Shown here: one piece after another, positions 9,341 to 18,881 of the stretch
How the letters are laid out: the number at the start of each line of letters is the position of its first letter
Numbering within the stretch: position 1 is the first letter of the stretch
Assembly: GCA_963702755.1 (NCBI GenBank)
Contig: CAVPDZ010000008.1
Location: forward strand, 1-64,000
DNA: 64,000 nucleotides
Direction of reading: 5' to 3'
Source of the DNA: JAJPKK01 sp963702755
GTDB lineage: Bacteria; Pseudomonadota; Alphaproteobacteria; Rhizobiales; Xanthobacteraceae
Made by a program: the position numbers and the translations under genes
The notes under the pieces: generated by a model
The model's input: only the letters and a program-made list of their open reading frames with translations
Told to the model about the DNA's origin: nothing
Databases searched by the model: none

Positions 9341-9461
9341 TTCAGCCCTTTCGGCCGGCATTGGCGGCTAGCCACGCCGCCATGCGAACAGATAGAATGT
9401 GGCAGGGCCGTGAGGCTCGCCCGTAAACGCAAGCCGTTGCGGCGAAATCGGGGGACGACCT

Positions 9462-10328
9462 GTGGAATTTCTTGCGTCAGAAATGATGCGGCCGTCGTTT
9501 TGGGCGGCCGCGATCCAGATCATGGGAATCAACATTCTCTTGTCTGGCGACAATGCCGTTGTGATTGCATTGGCGTGCCGCGCGCTCCCGCCGCGCGAGC
9601 GCTTCTGGGGCATGGTCTTCGGTGCTGGCGTCGCAGCCGTTCTGCTGATCCTGTTTACGGGCATCGTCGCGACATTGTTGAAGTTGCCGTATCTCAAATT
9701 TATTGGCGGCGTGGCCCTGTTCTGGGTCGCGGTCAAGCTCGTCGCGCCTCAGCCCCATGACGAGGAGGACACGCCCGAGGCGGTCGAAGATCTATGGCGC
9801 GCTGTCCGGGTGGTGGTCGTGGCCAACATCGTCATGAGCCTCGACAACGTGATCGCGGTCGCAGCTGCTGCCAAGGGCAATTATCTACTGCTCGGACTGG
9901 GGCTCGCCATCAGCATTCCGGTGGTGATCGCGGGCAGCGCCTTGTTTCTGGCGATCCTTGAGCGCTTTCCGTGGGTCGTGTGGGCGGGCGGAGCGTTGCT
10001 CGGATGGATCGCTGGCGGTCTGCTGCCAGACGATCCGATCATCGGTCAGTACATCGCCAAGCTCTACGGAATGCCGATTTCGATGAGTCTGTGGCCGGAC
10101 GCTGACGCGATCCGCGAGTTTCTGTCGAATGCGACAACCCTCACGTTGGACGCGAATTACGCCTGGTCCGGACGCATGGGTCAACTCAAATGGGACTTCG
10201 AGTTTGAGCCCATCGACATCATATGCGGCATCTTGGGCGCGATCTTTGTGGTATGCGCCGGGTTGTATCTCGTTCGCGCGAACCGCGCGGCGGAAGCCAC
10301 CGGAACTCCGGAGGCAGTCAAGGGCTGA
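9462..10328 (+). CDS. TerC-family integral membrane protein (YjbE type)
   Basis: GTG at 9462 follows GGGGGACG; an ATG seven codons in is an alternative. The 288-residue protein has about seven to eight hydrophobic segments and the two acidic family motifs, LLSGDNAVVIALAC and IVMSLDNVIAVAAAAKG, whose Asp residues within membrane helices mark TerC/YjbE proteins. Members are linked to Mn efflux or to metal loading during export. An unusually long loop before the last helix (about residues 195-255) is a departure from short TerC proteins. The molybdopterin enzyme starts 6 bases downstream, so the two are probably cotranscribed. Confidence 0.88.
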   Translation: MEFLASEMMRPSFWAAAIQIMGINILLSGDNAVVIALACRALPPRERFWGMVFGAGVAAVLLILFTGIVATLLKLPYLKFIGGVALFWVAVKLVAPQPHDEEDTPEAVEDLWRAVRVVVVANIVMSLDNVIAVAAAAKGNYLLLGLGLAISIPVVIAGSALFLAILERFPWVVWAGGALLGWIAGGLLPDDPIIGQYIAKLYGMPISMSLWPDADAIREFLSNATTLTLDANYAWSGRMGQLKWDFEFEPIDIICGILGAIFVVCAGLYLVRANRAAEATGTPEAVKG

Positions 10329-10334
10329 TTGCAT

Positions 10335-12449
10335 ATGAACCAGGCGGTGAGGGCCGTTGCCACGCCCAAGAACATCGGTTTTTCCGCCTGTCCGCACGAC
10401 TGCCCGTCGACTTGCGCACTCGATGTCGAAATCCTTGATGCCCACACCATTGGCCGGGTTCGCGGCGCTGCGGACAACGATTACACGGCGGGCGTAATCT
10501 GCGCCAAAGTCGCGCGGTATGCCGAACGTGTGCACCACAAGGATCGGCTTACCAAGCCATTGCGGCGCGTCGGACCGAAGGGTTCCGGTACATTCGAGCC
10601 TATCTCCTGGGACGATGCGCTCGATATCACCGCGGAGGCGTTGAATGCCGCGGAAGCGCGCCATGGTGCTGAGGCCGTTTGGCCTTACTATTATGCCGGC
10701 ACGATGGGGCTCGTCATGCGCGACGGCATCAACCGGCTGCGCCACGCCAAGAAATATTCCGGGTTCCATTCGACGATCTGCACCAATCCCGCCCAAAGCG
10801 GCTTCGTGGCCGGCGTGGGCAAGGTCATCGGTCCCGATCCGCGCGAAATGGCGAAATCAGATCTCGTCGTGATCTGGGGCACCAACGCGGTCAGCACTCA
10901 GGTCAACGTGATGACTCACGCAACCCGGGCTCGCAAGGAACGGGGTGCCAAGATTGCCGCCGTCGACGTGTACATGAACGGCACCATGGAACAGGCGGAC
11001 CTGCCGGTGCTGATCCGCCCGGGCACCGACGGCGCGCTCGCCTGCGCGGTCATGCACTGCCTGTTCCGCGATGGTCGGGCCGACCGTGAGTACCTCGCCC
11101 GGTATACGGATGCACCGGCCGAACTCGAAACGCATCTGCGTCCGCTATCGCCTGAGTGGGCCTCGCGCATTACCGGCTGCGATGTGGCGACGATCGAGGC
11201 ATTCGCGCGACTGATCGGCGAGCGAAAGCGCGCCTATTTCCGTCTCGGCTTTGGCTTTTCACGATCGCGCAACGGTGCGGCCAACATGCACGCGGCAAGC
11301 TGCATTCCCGCGGTCACCGGCGCGTGGCTCCTCGAAGGCGGGGGCGCGTTCCACAGCAACGCCGACATCTACCGGCTCGATAAGTCCATGATCGAGGGGC
11401 TCGATGTTGTCGACCCTAATGTCCGGATGCTCGATCAGTCGCGCATCGGTGCGATCCTCGAGGGCGATCGTGACGCGCTCGCCGGCGGTCCGCCGGTCGA
11501 CGCGCTGTTCATCCAGAACACCAATCCGGTCTCTGTCGCGCCGGAGCAGGAACGGGTGAAGCGCGGTTTCGCCCGCGAGGACCTGTTTGTGTGTGTCCAT
11601 GAGCAGTTCATGACCGAGACCGCGCGGGCGGCCGACATCGTGCTGCCGGCCACGATGTTCCTCGAACACGACGACTTCTATCGTGGCGGCGGCCACCAGT
11701 ACCTGATCTTTGGACCGAAACTCATCGAACCGCCCGGCGAATGCCGGAACAATCATGAGGTGATCGCGGGGCTCGCCGCGCGCGTTGGCGCCATCCATCC
11801 GGGCTTTGCGATGACGCCGCGCGAACTTATCGACTGGACGCTTCGCAAGTCGGGGCGGGGCACGCTCGCCGAATTCGAAGCGGGTCGTTGGATCGACTTT
11901 CAGCCGGACTTCGCCACGGCCCATTTCATCAACGGTTTCGGTTGGCCCGACGGCAAGTTCCGCTTCAAGCCTGATTGGCCAAACGTGCCGTTCCGCAGCC
12001 CGGTCAGGTCCGGGCCTATCAATGCAATGCCGGCGCTGCCTTCACACTGGGAGGTGATCGAGGAGGCAGATACTCGCCATCCTTTCCGTCTCGCCACTTC
12101 GCCGGCCCGAAGCTTTCTGAACTCAACGTTCAACGAAACTCCGAGCGCGATTGCGCGCGAGCGCCGCCCCGAGGTGATGATCCATCCCGATGATGCGCAC
12201 GCTGCCGGCATCGTCGATGGCGAGGAGGTCGTCGTAGGCAACACCCGGGGCGAAGTCCGCATTCACGCACGCTTCTTCGACGGCGTGCGCCGCGGCGTCG
12301 CTATCGCGGAATCGATCTGGCCCAATGATGCCTATCCAGACGGCAAAGGCATCAACACCCTCACCGGAGCCGATCCGGTTGCACCTTACGGTGGTGCCGC
12401 ATTTCATGACAACAAAGTATGGATCAGGCCGCGCCGCGTGCGTGAGTAA
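10335..12449 (+). CDS. molybdopterin oxidoreductase (DMSO reductase family)
   Basis: ATG at 10335 gives 704 residues. The N-terminus holds CPHDCPSTCALDVE, a four-iron cluster motif, then the ICAKVARYAERVHHKDRL segment typical of catalytic subunits with bis-MGD cofactor. Later motifs include VVIWGTNAVSTQVN, ADIVLPATMFLEHDDFY and the C-terminal dinucleotide-binding domain near RARFFDGV. No twin-arginine signal is present, so the enzyme is probably cytosolic. No electron-transfer or membrane subunit is adjacent. The substrate is not predictable; formate dehydrogenase-like and biotin-sulfoxide-reductase-like relatives are candidates. It is preceded 6 bases upstream by the TerC gene. Confidence 0.92.
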   Translation: MNQAVRAVATPKNIGFSACPHDCPSTCALDVEILDAHTIGRVRGAADNDYTAGVICAKVARYAERVHHKDRLTKPLRRVGPKGSGTFEPISWDDALDITAEALNAAEARHGAEAVWPYYYAGTMGLVMRDGINRLRHAKKYSGFHSTICTNPAQSGFVAGVGKVIGPDPREMAKSDLVVIWGTNAVSTQVNVMTHATRARKERGAKIAAVDVYMNGTMEQADLPVLIRPGTDGALACAVMHCLFRDGRADREYLARYTDAPAELETHLRPLSPEWASRITGCDVATIEAFARLIGERKRAYFRLGFGFSRSRNGAANMHAASCIPAVTGAWLLEGGGAFHSNADIYRLDKSMIEGLDVVDPNVRMLDQSRIGAILEGDRDALAGGPPVDALFIQNTNPVSVAPEQERVKRGFAREDLFVCVHEQFMTETARAADIVLPATMFLEHDDFYRGGGHQYLIFGPKLIEPPGECRNNHEVIAGLAARVGAIHPGFAMTPRELIDWTLRKSGRGTLAEFEAGRWIDFQPDFATAHFINGFGWPDGKFRFKPDWPNVPFRSPVRSGPINAMPALPSHWEVIEEADTRHPFRLATSPARSFLNSTFNETPSAIARERRPEVMIHPDDAHAAGIVDGEEVVVGNTRGEVRIHARFFDGVRRGVAIAESIWPNDAYPDGKGINTLTGADPVAPYGGAAFHDNKVWIRPRRVRE

Positions 12450-12691
12450 GTTATACCGCACACAAATTCGTGAACGGTGAAGTAATGCCCAGTAAACCAA
12501 GCCGGGCGAGCCTTGCTTAAGCCGTATTTCTGCGTACAAGTATAACGAGCAATCGGAATTTTTGGCCGTTCGGCCGCAGGCGTTTATGCGCGATCGCTGC
12601 GAACTCCCCCAAGAAACCCGGCTTGTTGGCGTTGCGTGCAGGGATGCACGCGCGTCCCATCTTACGTTTTGACTGATCTGGGAGACAGACG

Positions 12692-12895
12692 ATGCAGAAA
12701 GGCACCGTCAAATGGTTCAATCCAACTAAGGGCTATGGGTTCATTCGGCCGTCAACGGGGGATAAGGATGTCTTTGTCCACATCTCTGCCGTGGAGCGGG
12801 CGGGTCTCAGCAGCCTCAACGAGGGACAGGTCGTCGAGTACGAACTCGTGACCAATCGCGGCAAGACCTCCGCCGAAAATCTCAAGGTCGGCTGA
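12692..12895 (+). CDS. cold shock protein, CspA family
   Basis: A 67-residue single cold-shock domain with both RNA-binding motifs, KGYGFI and DVFVHIS. It binds single-stranded RNA or DNA and melts RNA structure. Spacing from the GGGAG ribosome site is normal. The 240 bases upstream hold no gene and probably include a long 5' leader, as in other csp genes. A clear terminator lies 45 bases after the stop. Confidence 0.96.
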   Translation: MQKGTVKWFNPTKGYGFIRPSTGDKDVFVHISAVERAGLSSLNEGQVVEYELVTNRGKTSAENLKVG

Positions 12896-12939
12896 CGCCG
12901 TCCTCGCCGGAAATTCCGGCAAGCGAATAAATCCCGTAG

Positions 12940-12968
12940 CCCCCGGCATCACCACCGGGGGTTTTTGT
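12940..12968 (+). terminator. intrinsic terminator of cspA
   Basis: A 7-bp GC stem (CCCCCGG with its complement) around an 8-base loop is followed by five T residues, the standard Rho-independent pattern, 45 bases after the cold-shock gene. A second small hairpin (GCCGG-AAATT-CCGGC) lies at 12907-12920. Confidence 0.88.
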
Positions 12969-13021
12969 TTGGCTTCGCTCTTCTGCACGCAAATCATTTT
13001 CGCCGCTTGCGAAACGCGATA

Positions 13022-13753
13022 TCACGCTACGGCTTTGCATCCGGCTAGTTCTTCGAGACCGGGATAAAATAGCGCCGTCATCCGACCGACGTAGCGGCGC
13101 AAATTATCGTGCCGCTCCGCGACAGTGCGGGCTGGCGACGAGAAATGCGGACACAGCATCGCGCACGCGACTGCAAACATGGTCGCATCGACGCCGCTTG
13201 GCTCGCCTCCCATAAAGAACGGCCTGTCGCCAAGGAAATCGGCGATGGCGTCGATCGATCGCGTGGCGAGCGCAAGAATTTCATCAGCAGAGTGTCGCCC
13301 AATGCCCTGGCCGTGCAGTCTTGTCCTGATATCCCGCCGCACGCGCGCGACAACGAACGGCCGAATCAGGGCCGGCACTCGGCGAAAGAACGCGAGTGGA
13401 CCCTTGCGGAAATTTTCATCGTTCATCCAGCGATCGGATAGGCCGATCCAATACAGATGGTCCTCGGCCATTTTCTCGAATGCCCACGCGGCCGCGCGTT
13501 CGCGGGCATCGAGCTGGCGGTCGAAGTCGATGCGGTACTTCTTCTCAAGATGCCAGCGGATGAAAGTCGAATCCGCAACGACGACCCCATCGTCATCGAT
13601 ATAAGGAAGCTTGCCTTTGGGAGCTTTCGAAAAGCCGTTCTGGTCGGTGCGGTAAGGCAGCTTCGCCATCTTCAGCAGCGTTTCCACCTTCATCACAAAT
13701 GGGCTCGGGTCGGGCAGGCCGAAAGCCGGACCAAAGGTGTAGAGCGTGATCAC
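13022..13753 (-). CDS. glutathione S-transferase family protein (metaxin/FAX-like)
   Basis: The 243-residue protein begins with a thioredoxin-like N-domain: ITLYTFGPAFGLPDPSPF, then LPYIDDDGVVVADSTFIRWHL, where the cis-Pro and the acidic-Ser/Thr pair bind glutathione. The C-terminal half is helical and holds GDRPFFMGGEPSGVDAT, the conserved N-capping Asp motif. The pattern matches the branch related to failed-axon-connections and metaxin proteins. The activity is probably conjugation or a related thiol reaction in the cytosol. It lies downstream of purN on the same strand with a 39-base gap. Confidence 0.85.
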   Translation of the reverse strand: MITLYTFGPAFGLPDPSPFVMKVETLLKMAKLPYRTDQNGFSKAPKGKLPYIDDDGVVVADSTFIRWHLEKKYRIDFDRQLDARERAAAWAFEKMAEDHLYWIGLSDRWMNDENFRKGPLAFFRRVPALIRPFVVARVRRDIRTRLHGQGIGRHSADEILALATRSIDAIADFLGDRPFFMGGEPSGVDATMFAVACAMLCPHFSSPARTVAERHDNLRRYVGRMTALFYPGLEELAGCKAVA

Positions 13754-13792
13754 GATGTCGGTCTCCGTGACGATGTGACAGCCGCAATGAGC

Positions 13793-14452
13793 CTAGACGG
13801 CATCCGGCACGATCAACTGCGCAACCGGCGAAATCGCGGCGGTGCTATGCACGATGCCGGCGGTGGTGAGAGTGGCTTTGCCGGAAGCTACGAGGCCGAG
13901 CGCTAAGGGATAGAGACGGAGTTCGGCCTTGAGCACGCGCGCGGCAAGTGTTGCAGGCATATCATCATCAAGGACCGGCACGGCCGCTTGGGCGATGATC
14001 GGACCGCTGTCGACCTCGGGCACCACGAAATGCACCGTGGCGCCGTGAATCTTTACGCCGGCCGCAAGCGCGCGAGCGTGAGTGTCGAGACCCTTGAACG
14101 CCGGCAGCAGGGCAGGGTGGATGTTGAGCATGCACCCATTCCATTTCGCCACCATGTGCTCGGTGAGCAACCGCATGAAGCCCGCCAAGCAGACGATTTC
14201 GACGCCGTGCGCTGCAAGGATCGCTTGAACCAATTCTTCGAAGGCCTGACGATCGTTCCCGAATTTGGTGTGGTCTACGATGGCGGTCGGAACACCCGCG
14301 GCGGCCGCGTGTTTGAGCCCCTCGGCTTCCGGTCGGTTTGACAGGACAATCGCGACTTGCGCCGGATAAGCCGGATCGCGGGCCGCCGCGACCAATGCCG
14401 CCATGTTGGTCCCGCGGCCGGAAATCATGATGGCGACGCGCCGCTTGGCCAT
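13793..14452 (-). CDS. purN: phosphoribosylglycinamide formyltransferase 1
   Basis: ATG at 14452 gives 219 residues beginning AKRRVAIMISGRGTNM, the phosphate-binding loop of PurN. Catalytic residues are visible: Asn and His in NIHPALLPAFKG, and Asp in EVDSGPIIAQ. It transfers the formyl group of 10-formyl-THF to GAR in purine synthesis. The longer in-frame extension to 14563 is poor coding sequence and is rejected. The usual partner purM is not adjacent here; the upstream neighbour is a divergent Bug receptor. Confidence 0.95.
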   Translation of the reverse strand: MAKRRVAIMISGRGTNMAALVAAARDPAYPAQVAIVLSNRPEAEGLKHAAAAGVPTAIVDHTKFGNDRQAFEELVQAILAAHGVEIVCLAGFMRLLTEHMVAKWNGCMLNIHPALLPAFKGLDTHARALAAGVKIHGATVHFVVPEVDSGPIIAQAAVPVLDDDMPATLAARVLKAELRLYPLALGLVASGKATLTTAGIVHSTAAISPVAQLIVPDAV

Positions 14453-14598
14453 GACTATTGCAAATGCTGTTGAGGTCGACCCGTGCCGTTGATGCCGTTC
14501 GCCGCTCTCATAATTGACGCCTCGCCGTTGCCGGGTGGTAGAGCCTATTCGATTGCTGCGCAACGGGTTGCTTGCGCGGGCAATCGCGGTGCGGTGGA

Positions 14599-15597
14599 AT
14601 GCTTGCGATGCGAATGATCAAACTGGTGCGATTTGCGGCGGCCCTGATCTTCTGTCTCACTGCGGCCCCGGCGGCGCTGCACGCAGAAGAAGGCGCGCGT
14701 TACCCCACGCGGGCGATCCGGATCGTCGTTCCGTTTCCGCCCGGCGGGCCGACGGACGTCAACATCCGCATCCTTGCCCAGCGCATGAGCGAGGATTGGA
14801 AGCAGCCCGTCGTCATCGATAACCGGCCGGGCGCCAATACTGCAATCGGGGCCCAGGCCGTCGCGCATGCGGAGCCGGACGGCTACACGCTGCTCGCCGC
14901 CATGGATTCGACGCTCGTGATGAATCCGGCGGCCGGCGTACCGCTGTCCTACGATCCGTTCCATGACTTTGCGGCAATCACCATCACGGCCAAGAACACC
15001 TCGCTCTTGACGGTGCGCGCCCGCGACGGCCCGGCGACCGTTGCCGAACTGATCGCGCGGGCGAAGGCCAATCCCGGCAAACTCAACTACGGAGCGGGCA
15101 TCGTCATCACCCAACTCGCCGGCTACCTGTTCGGTCGACTGGCCGGCCTGGAAATGCAATTCATTCCCTACAAGGGGTCCTCGGAGGTCGTGCAGGGACT
15201 GCTGTCGGGCAGCGTCGATTTCATCATCGACGGTGCGGCACCCAGCATCCCGCTGATCAAGGGCGGAACTTTTCGCGCCCTTGCGAAGCTCAACAGCCGG
15301 CCGTTGTCGCAATTGCCGGACGTGCCGCCGCTGGCGGTTGCCGCCGGCCTGCCGCAGCTTGAAGACATGTCGAGTTGGATCGGGCTTGTCGCCCCTGCCG
15401 GCACCCCGCGGACAGTGATCGAAGCGATCCAACGGGAGGTCGTGGAGATTTACAGCGATCCGGCGGTGCTTGATCGTCTCGACAAGGCTGGCATCAATCC
15501 GGTGACCTCGACGCCCGCCGAATTCGATGCCTTCTTTCGCAGCGAGGCGGTGCGATGGCGCAAGGTTTTCGATGACAGCGGAATTCGGCTGGAGTGA
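14599..15597 (+). CDS. Bug-family (TctC-like) periplasmic receptor
   Basis: About 332 residues with signal peptide (LVRFAAALIFCLTAAPAALHA) and the family start YPTRAIRIVVPFPPGGPTD, then NRPGAN and EPDGYT. Several Met codons lie close together (14599, 14608, 14614), so the exact start is uncertain. It should bind a small carboxylate in the periplasm. No transporter subunits are adjacent. The maleate-isomerase-like gene follows 99 bases downstream on the same strand, which suggests a dicarboxylic ligand (inference). Confidence 0.9.
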   Translation: MLAMRMIKLVRFAAALIFCLTAAPAALHAEEGARYPTRAIRIVVPFPPGGPTDVNIRILAQRMSEDWKQPVVIDNRPGANTAIGAQAVAHAEPDGYTLLAAMDSTLVMNPAAGVPLSYDPFHDFAAITITAKNTSLLTVRARDGPATVAELIARAKANPGKLNYGAGIVITQLAGYLFGRLAGLEMQFIPYKGSSEVVQGLLSGSVDFIIDGAAPSIPLIKGGTFRALAKLNSRPLSQLPDVPPLAVAAGLPQLEDMSSWIGLVAPAGTPRTVIEAIQREVVEIYSDPAVLDRLDKAGINPVTSTPAEFDAFFRSEAVRWRKVFDDSGIRLE

Positions 15598-15696
15598 ACG
15601 CTTATAGAGCGGCGAGGAGAGCCAAAGTCCGCGAGGCGCCCTTCGCTTGACGTAAGCTGCGAGCTAAAATGACACACAAGGCGAGAGGAGACCTCC

Positions 15697-16449
15697 ATGG
15701 ATGCCATCGCGACCGCACGTACGGGTGAGGATCACATCGATGTCCCCGCGGCGCGGATCGGCCTGATCATTCCTTCGGTCAATCGGCTGAGCGAGCCGCA
15801 GTTCACTCATTTCGCGCCGCCCGGCGTTGGAATCCACGTGACCCGGGCGCGCATCGCCGGCAAATGGCGCAAGCCTGTGACCGATCTCGCGCCGATCATT
15901 GCTCAGGCGGCGGGCGCGCTCGCCGATGCGACGCCCGACCTCATCGTCTATCACTGCACCGATTCCTCCATGCGCGAAGGGCTCGACGGCGAACGTCGGA
16001 TTCTCGACATCGTCCGTCGCGAGGCGGGCATTGAGGCGGTGTCGACGAGTGCGCTTGTCGCCGAGGCTTTGGCGGCGCTCGGCATCAAGAAGCTGGTCAT
16101 CGTGAGCCCATACCAGGACAATGACGTCATCATTGCCTACTTGCAGTCCTGTGGGTTCACCGTGGTTCACGACGTGGCACTTCGTCTCGCGGGTCACGAA
16201 GCCTCTGGTGCGACGCCACGCCAATGGGTCGAGACCACCCTCGCGAACGCGCGCGATGACGCCGACGGCTACTTCCTGAGCTGCACCAACACGACGCAGA
16301 TCGAGGCGATCGAGGAGCTGGAGGCGGCGCTCGGCAAACCCGTGGTGAGCAGCAATCAGGCGGTACTTTGGGGTGCCATCAAGCGTTTGCGCGACCGGCT
16401 GGGCGACGACGTCGCCATGCCGCGCCTCGGAAGGCTTATGGCTCTATAG
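15697..16449 (+). CDS. maleate cis-trans isomerase / arylmalonate decarboxylase family protein
   Basis: The 250-residue protein belongs to the Asp/Glu racemase superfamily. ARIGLIIPSVNRLSEPQF forms the N-terminal loop, YHCTDSSM carries the first catalytic Cys and LSCTNTTQIEAIEELE the second. KPVVSSNQAVLW is the usual closing motif of maleate isomerases. It probably isomerises maleate to fumarate or acts on a similar enediacid. A GAGAGG ribosome site precedes ATG 15697. The Bug receptor upstream is a plausible uptake partner. Confidence 0.85.
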   Translation: MDAIATARTGEDHIDVPAARIGLIIPSVNRLSEPQFTHFAPPGVGIHVTRARIAGKWRKPVTDLAPIIAQAAGALADATPDLIVYHCTDSSMREGLDGERRILDIVRREAGIEAVSTSALVAEALAALGIKKLVIVSPYQDNDVIIAYLQSCGFTVVHDVALRLAGHEASGATPRQWVETTLANARDDADGYFLSCTNTTQIEAIEELEAALGKPVVSSNQAVLWGAIKRLRDRLGDDVAMPRLGRLMAL

Positions 16450-16595
16450 GAAGCTGACTTTATGGAAGCGCGGAAGCCCGCAGCATGTTTCCGCGTTGGG
16501 TCGCTGTCCGGCATGATGAAAGTTTATTCATTATCGAAATGAAAAATCATTCTGTGTATTTCAAAAAAGGCCGTCGTCGCGAGTTTTAAGCGATA

Positions 16596-16634
16596 GCCGG
16601 CGAGAACTCGGCTTTGAAGCCGGTGCTCGCCGGC
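16596..16634 (+). promoter_or_regulatory. hairpin in the leader of the transglycosylase gene
   Basis: An 8-bp GC stem (GCCGGCGA with its complement) encloses a second stem (GGCTT with AAGCC). It ends 19 bases before the ATG at 16654, close to the ribosome site, and could modulate translation. The AT-rich stretch at 16520-16570 is a plausible promoter region. Confidence 0.4.
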
Positions 16635-16653
16635 GCCACAAAGGTTTGGAACC

Positions 16654-17751
16654 ATGGGCCGAGACGTCAGCCGCCCCATGTTGCGCGGTCTGGCTTTGGC
16701 CGGACTATGCTGTGTGCTCGGCGGATCCGTATTGGCGCAGGAGATCCCCGCCGATCGGACCCAGATGGAACAACTTGGCCCGCCCGTCGCGCCGTCCGTG
16801 GTGCCGGAGGTATCCGCCCCCGCGGCTGGCGCCGAGCAGGGCAAGAGCGAAGACAAAAGCCCCCGCGCACCCGCGACCGAAAGGCCCGAGGAACGGGCGG
16901 CCTCGCCGAACCAGCCCGCGATGCCGGCACCTTCCGCGGCAACGTCCGGCTCGATTTGCTTGCTCCTTGAATCCGCTGCCGATGCGCACGGGCTACCGCT
17001 CGAATTCTTTGCGCGCCTGATCTGGCAGGAAAGCCGATTCAAGCCGAATGCCATCGGACCGATGACGCGCAGGGGCACGCGCGCGCAAGGAATTGCGCAA
17101 TTCATGCCAGGGACGGCCAGCGAACGCGGGCTGCTCGATCCGTTCGATCCGGTCGCAGCGCTGCCGAAAGCAGCCGAATATCTGGAAGAGTTGCATATTC
17201 AGTTCGGCAACCTTGGACTTGCGGCGGCTGCGTACAATGCCGGTCCGCGGCGGGTGCGAGACTTTCTCGCTGGGCGAAACGGACTTCCCTCGGAGACGCG
17301 CAATTATGTGTTGAAGGTCACCGGGATCAGCGTCGACGAGTGGGCAGCGCTCGGCGGCGCGGGCGACAAGGGTCCCGTCAAACGGACGAACTGCAACGAG
17401 TTGATGGCGATGTTGACGGAACAGCCCTCGCCATTCATCGGCGAACTCGCGCGGCGCGTGAAAGAAGGCGGCGAGCGGCCATGGGGCGTCGAACTCACGG
17501 CCGGGTTCTCGAAGGCAAAGGTGCTGGCGGCCTATGCCACGCTCGAGAAGACCTACCGCTCGATTCTCGAGAACCACGATCCGGTCATCATCGAGAACCA
17601 ATTCCGCAGTCGCGGCACGCAACCTTTCTACCAAGTGCGGCTCGGGGCAGACACGAGAGGTGGGGCTGATCAAATTTGCGGTTCGCTTCGCAAAGCCGGC
17701 GGGGCCTGCCTTGTGCTGCGCAATCTGAGGGGTAAATCGCAGGCGCTCTGA
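16654..17751 (+). CDS. lytic transglycosylase (SLT domain) with SPOR-like C-terminus
   Basis: A 365-residue secreted protein. Residues 1-30 are a signal peptide, and a Pro/Ala/Glu-rich linker runs to about residue 95. The Slt domain then starts with LPLEFFARLIWQESRF, whose Glu is catalytic, followed by GIAQFMPGTASERGL and AAAAYNAGPRRVRDFL. The C-terminal 60 residues (FYQVRLGADTRGGADQICG) resemble a SPOR peptidoglycan-binding domain. It cleaves murein glycan strands in the periplasm. No secretion-system cluster is nearby, so it is probably a housekeeping enzyme. Confidence 0.9.
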   Translation: MGRDVSRPMLRGLALAGLCCVLGGSVLAQEIPADRTQMEQLGPPVAPSVVPEVSAPAAGAEQGKSEDKSPRAPATERPEERAASPNQPAMPAPSAATSGSICLLLESAADAHGLPLEFFARLIWQESRFKPNAIGPMTRRGTRAQGIAQFMPGTASERGLLDPFDPVAALPKAAEYLEELHIQFGNLGLAAAAYNAGPRRVRDFLAGRNGLPSETRNYVLKVTGISVDEWAALGGAGDKGPVKRTNCNELMAMLTEQPSPFIGELARRVKEGGERPWGVELTAGFSKAKVLAAYATLEKTYRSILENHDPVIIENQFRSRGTQPFYQVRLGADTRGGADQICGSLRKAGGACLVLRNLRGKSQAL

Positions 17752-17841
17752 GGATCGCGAGCCTTATCCACTCAGGCGCGAGCTGTGCCCGTTGGGCGAC
17801 GCAAGCAGTCTCGCGGCCGGAACCTGGCGGATCCGACGGTG

Positions 17842-18705
17842 CTACGGCTTCTTCACCGTCCGTCGTTCGACGTCGAGCATTGCATCGAGTCTCGTGGTGC
17901 GATGGGCGCGCTTCATTTCCGCTTCTGCGCCGCCCGCTCCGAGGAAAGGATCAAGCTTGTCCCCCGCGAGACATTCCATCGATTGTCGGATGGCTTTGTA
18001 CATGGCCGCGAATGAGGTCCCCGATGAAGCGGCGAGACGATACCCAAGCCCGAACAGATCGGCCTTCGACAGCGGAAAAGTCGAGAAGCCATCCGGCGGT
18101 GCGAACGTCATCAACGGCGGCGGCAGGCGTTCAGCGACAAAGCGCATCTCTTCTGCGTCGCGCGTGTAGATGAAAAGCATGTCGGCGCCGGCGCGGTGGA
18201 AAGCTTCGCCCCGGTGCAGCGCATCATCGAGGCCATGGACCCGTCGGGTGTTGGTGCGCGCGATGATGACGAGATTGGGATCGGTGCGAGCGGCGAGCGC
18301 CTCTTTGACTTTTGACACCATGAGCTCGGTGTCGATCAGATTGTCGATCCCGATGTGATGTTCGACGCGGCGCGGCAGCAACTGATCCTCAATCTCAATC
18401 GCAGAGAAGCCGGCTGCTTCACTTAGCGCGATGGTTCGGTGCACATGCATCGGATCGCCCCACCCGCCACCAGCATCGAGCACAATCGGGAGCTTGCAGA
18501 CGGCGCGCATATCGACCGCAATCTCGGCGAGTTCAGGAAGCGCCAGATTCGCCTCGGTCACGCATTTGAGCCAGCCGAGCGAGCCGCCGCTCAGATAGAC
18601 CGCCTTGAACCCGGCATCCTCGGCAAGCCGCGCCATAATCGGATTGAGCGCGCACGGTGCAACGATCAACTCACCGCCATTCATCAATTCACGAAAATTC
18701 GCCAA
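17842..18705 (-). CDS. isocitrate lyase / PEP mutase family protein
   Basis: The 287-residue TIM barrel carries the family pattern: IVAPCALNPIMARLAEDAGFKAVYLSGG at the start, LPIVLDAGGGWGD (metal-binding Asp), AIEIEDQLLPRR (the Glu-Asp pair) and VIIARTNTRR. The catalytic KKCG loop of isocitrate lyase is replaced here by PRRVEHH. This fits oxaloacetate decarboxylase or methylisocitrate-lyase-like members, not isocitrate lyase. It probably cleaves a C-C bond of a 2-oxo or 2-hydroxy acid in the cytosol. It stands alone. Confidence 0.85.
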   Translation of the reverse strand: MANFRELMNGGELIVAPCALNPIMARLAEDAGFKAVYLSGGSLGWLKCVTEANLALPELAEIAVDMRAVCKLPIVLDAGGGWGDPMHVHRTIALSEAAGFSAIEIEDQLLPRRVEHHIGIDNLIDTELMVSKVKEALAARTDPNLVIIARTNTRRVHGLDDALHRGEAFHRAGADMLFIYTRDAEEMRFVAERLPPPLMTFAPPDGFSTFPLSKADLFGLGYRLAASSGTSFAAMYKAIRQSMECLAGDKLDPFLGAGGAEAEMKRAHRTTRLDAMLDVERRTVKKP

Positions 18706-18881
18706 CTTCGTCTCCGTCGTCCGTGCATCGCCGACAGTGGCGGTGCTGCGGTTACCCGCACGCGGTCATCCATGACGAGGTTTGCGGAGCCGCACAAGGT
18801 CTGCCGCGCGACTGATCAGCCTCGGGCGGGACCGGATGGTGGAGAAGGATACCCGTCCTGTGTCGCGTAGGCGGCCCACCA

